From: M0027 sp021713415
Lineage (GTDB): Bacteria; Pseudomonadota; Gammaproteobacteria; Francisellales; Francisellaceae
Assembly (NCBI GenBank): GCA_021713415.1
Contig: JAKJJQ010000008.1
Location: forward strand, 1 to 64,000
Length of the DNA: 64,000 nucleotides
Reading direction: 5' to 3'
The notes beneath the pieces are model-generated. The model was given only the letters and a program-made list of their open reading frames with translations. It was not told where the DNA came from and did not search any database. Each line of letters opens with the position of its first letter. Positions within the stretch are counted from its first letter, which is position 1. The translations under genes and the position numbers were made by a program. Shown piece by piece: positions 63,268 through 64,000 of this stretch.

Positions 63268-63919
63268 TTTTTCCTAATTTAAACTGCTTTATAATAGGAT
63301 TATAGTGGATTCCAGTGATCTCATGTGGCTCAAATCCAATTGATTGACCCCATTGAACCAATTCTGAAGGTTTAATAAAACGATGATATTGATGTGTTCC
63401 TTTTGGTATCATGCCCATAACATATTCTGCTGCAATAATAGCTAGAAGATAAGATTTAGCATTTCGATTTAATGTCGAAAAAAATGCAATTCCACCTGGT
63501 TTCAATGCTTGATAACAAGCATTAATTACCGCCTCAGGCTCTGGCACATGTTCAAGCATTTCAAGACATGTAATTACATCAAATTGCTGTTGGTTTTCTT
63601 CGGCAAAACTTTCAATATTTTGACAAACATAATTAACATGAATCGCTTGATTTTCTATATGTAACCTTGCAGCTTTTAAAACATCTTCACTTAAATCCAA
63701 ACCTGTTATATCACCACCAGCTTTAGCCATTGCCTCAGATAAAATGCCACCACCACAGCCGACATCAAGTACTTTTTTACCATTTAAATTGATATTACGC
63801 TGAATAAACTCAACTCGTAATGGATTCACTGCATGTAAAGTCCATAACTCACCACTTGCATCCCACCACTTATTGGACAACTCTGAAAACTTCTCTATTT
63901 CTTTTTGATCGACATTCAT
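63224..63919 (-). CDS. ubiG: Ubiquinone biosynthesis O-methyltransferase
   Basis: UbiG, 231 residues, methylates two hydroxyl groups in ubiquinone synthesis using S-adenosyl methionine. The SAM-binding motif I is VLDVGCGGGILSEAMA, followed by GLDLSEDVLKAA and CLEMLEHVPEPEAV. The N-terminus VDQKEIEKFSELSNKWWD is typical of UbiG. The ATG at 63919 is preferred to the GTG one codon upstream; no strong ribosome site is visible. It overlaps gph, and gph overlaps the NDUFAF6-like gene, so the three form one transcript. Confidence 0.95.
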   Translation of the reverse strand: MNVDQKEIEKFSELSNKWWDASGELWTLHAVNPLRVEFIQRNINLNGKKVLDVGCGGGILSEAMAKAGGDITGLDLSEDVLKAARLHIENQAIHVNYVCQNIESFAEENQQQFDVITCLEMLEHVPEPEAVINACYQALKPGGIAFFSTLNRNAKSYLLAIIAAEYVMGMIPKGTHQYHRFIKPSELVQWGQSIGFEPHEITGIHYNPIIKQFKLGKNVDVNYILAAKKQD

Positions 63920-64000
63920 CACATTAAAACTCGAATATTTTTTATACCATAATTAAATTTTTTTAATAATCTTGCCTTATTGTTTTTAAACATTATTTTT

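Noticed and set aside
1..64000. tRNA genes, rRNA, CRISPR array or prophage
   Set aside because: No cloverleaf-like blocks, regularly spaced repeats, integrase or phage structural genes were seen on either strand.

Overview
The window is an AT-rich stretch of a gammaproteobacterial chromosome. The housekeeping genes are classic gammaproteobacterial ones: minCDE, a complete atpIBEFHAGDC operon, groESL, ubiC-ubiA, ubiG, ubiK, gshA, comM (yifB), rpmB-rpmG, a P-II protein and rph. The mix of low GC, frequent TTG/GTG starts and several large signal-less proteins that look like host-directed effectors suggests a host-associated or intracellular lineage of the Legionella/Coxiella/Francisella type. 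I cannot name the genus from sequence alone. I see no tRNA, rRNA, CRISPR array, prophage or intact insertion sequence.

Layout: 0.2-3.6 kb, a membrane histidine kinase with a single-domain response regulator; 3.7-7.3 kb, gmk and an ompA-glycosyltransferase-polysaccharide deacetylase operon (envelope); 7.5-10.6 kb, a duplicated-permease ABC transporter; 10.7-11.1 kb, rpmB-rpmG; 11.1-12.2 kb, an orphan FecCD-type permease; 12.4-14.3 kb, minCDE; 14.3-19.9 kb, a complete histidine utilisation operon hutGUHI on the minus strand, taking histidine to glutamate; 19.9-22 kb, two small hypothetical genes and ilvE; 22-24 kb, groESL behind a sigma32-like promoter; 24.3-27.6 kb, a YdjM-like protein, ubiC-ubiA, rph and a DUF378 protein.

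The 27.8-36.3 kb stretch is accessory: a 562-residue unknown, a 1558-residue giant and a GGDEF-EAL protein. The N-terminus of the giant carries what I read as an OspF/SpvC/HopAI1-type phosphothreonine lyase domain. Six key positions and two of the spacings between them match SpvC. This family removes phosphate irreversibly from host MAP kinases, so the giant is the strongest candidate for an undescribed system here. A C-terminal segment of the giant recurs in a separate 382-residue protein at 60.5 kb. An OTU-like cysteine protease candidate lies at 44.1 kb and a membrane-hairpin unknown at 48.8 kb, so the window holds up to five effector-like genes among housekeeping genes.

Between them lie copA, a class I dihydroorotase, gshA, an MFS exporter, a glutathione transferase, a thioesterase, an orphan antitoxin-like regulator, comM, ubiK and the P-II gene. 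At 50.4-53.2 kb three paralogous outer-membrane beta-barrel genes stand in tandem. The middle one is cut by an in-frame amber codon 12 residues before its true end, and the third has a 60-bp tandem duplication. The ATP synthase operon follows, with a good promoter in front of atpI. The window closes with an NDUFAF6-like protein, a phosphoglycolate phosphatase-like protein and ubiG, which overlap one another.
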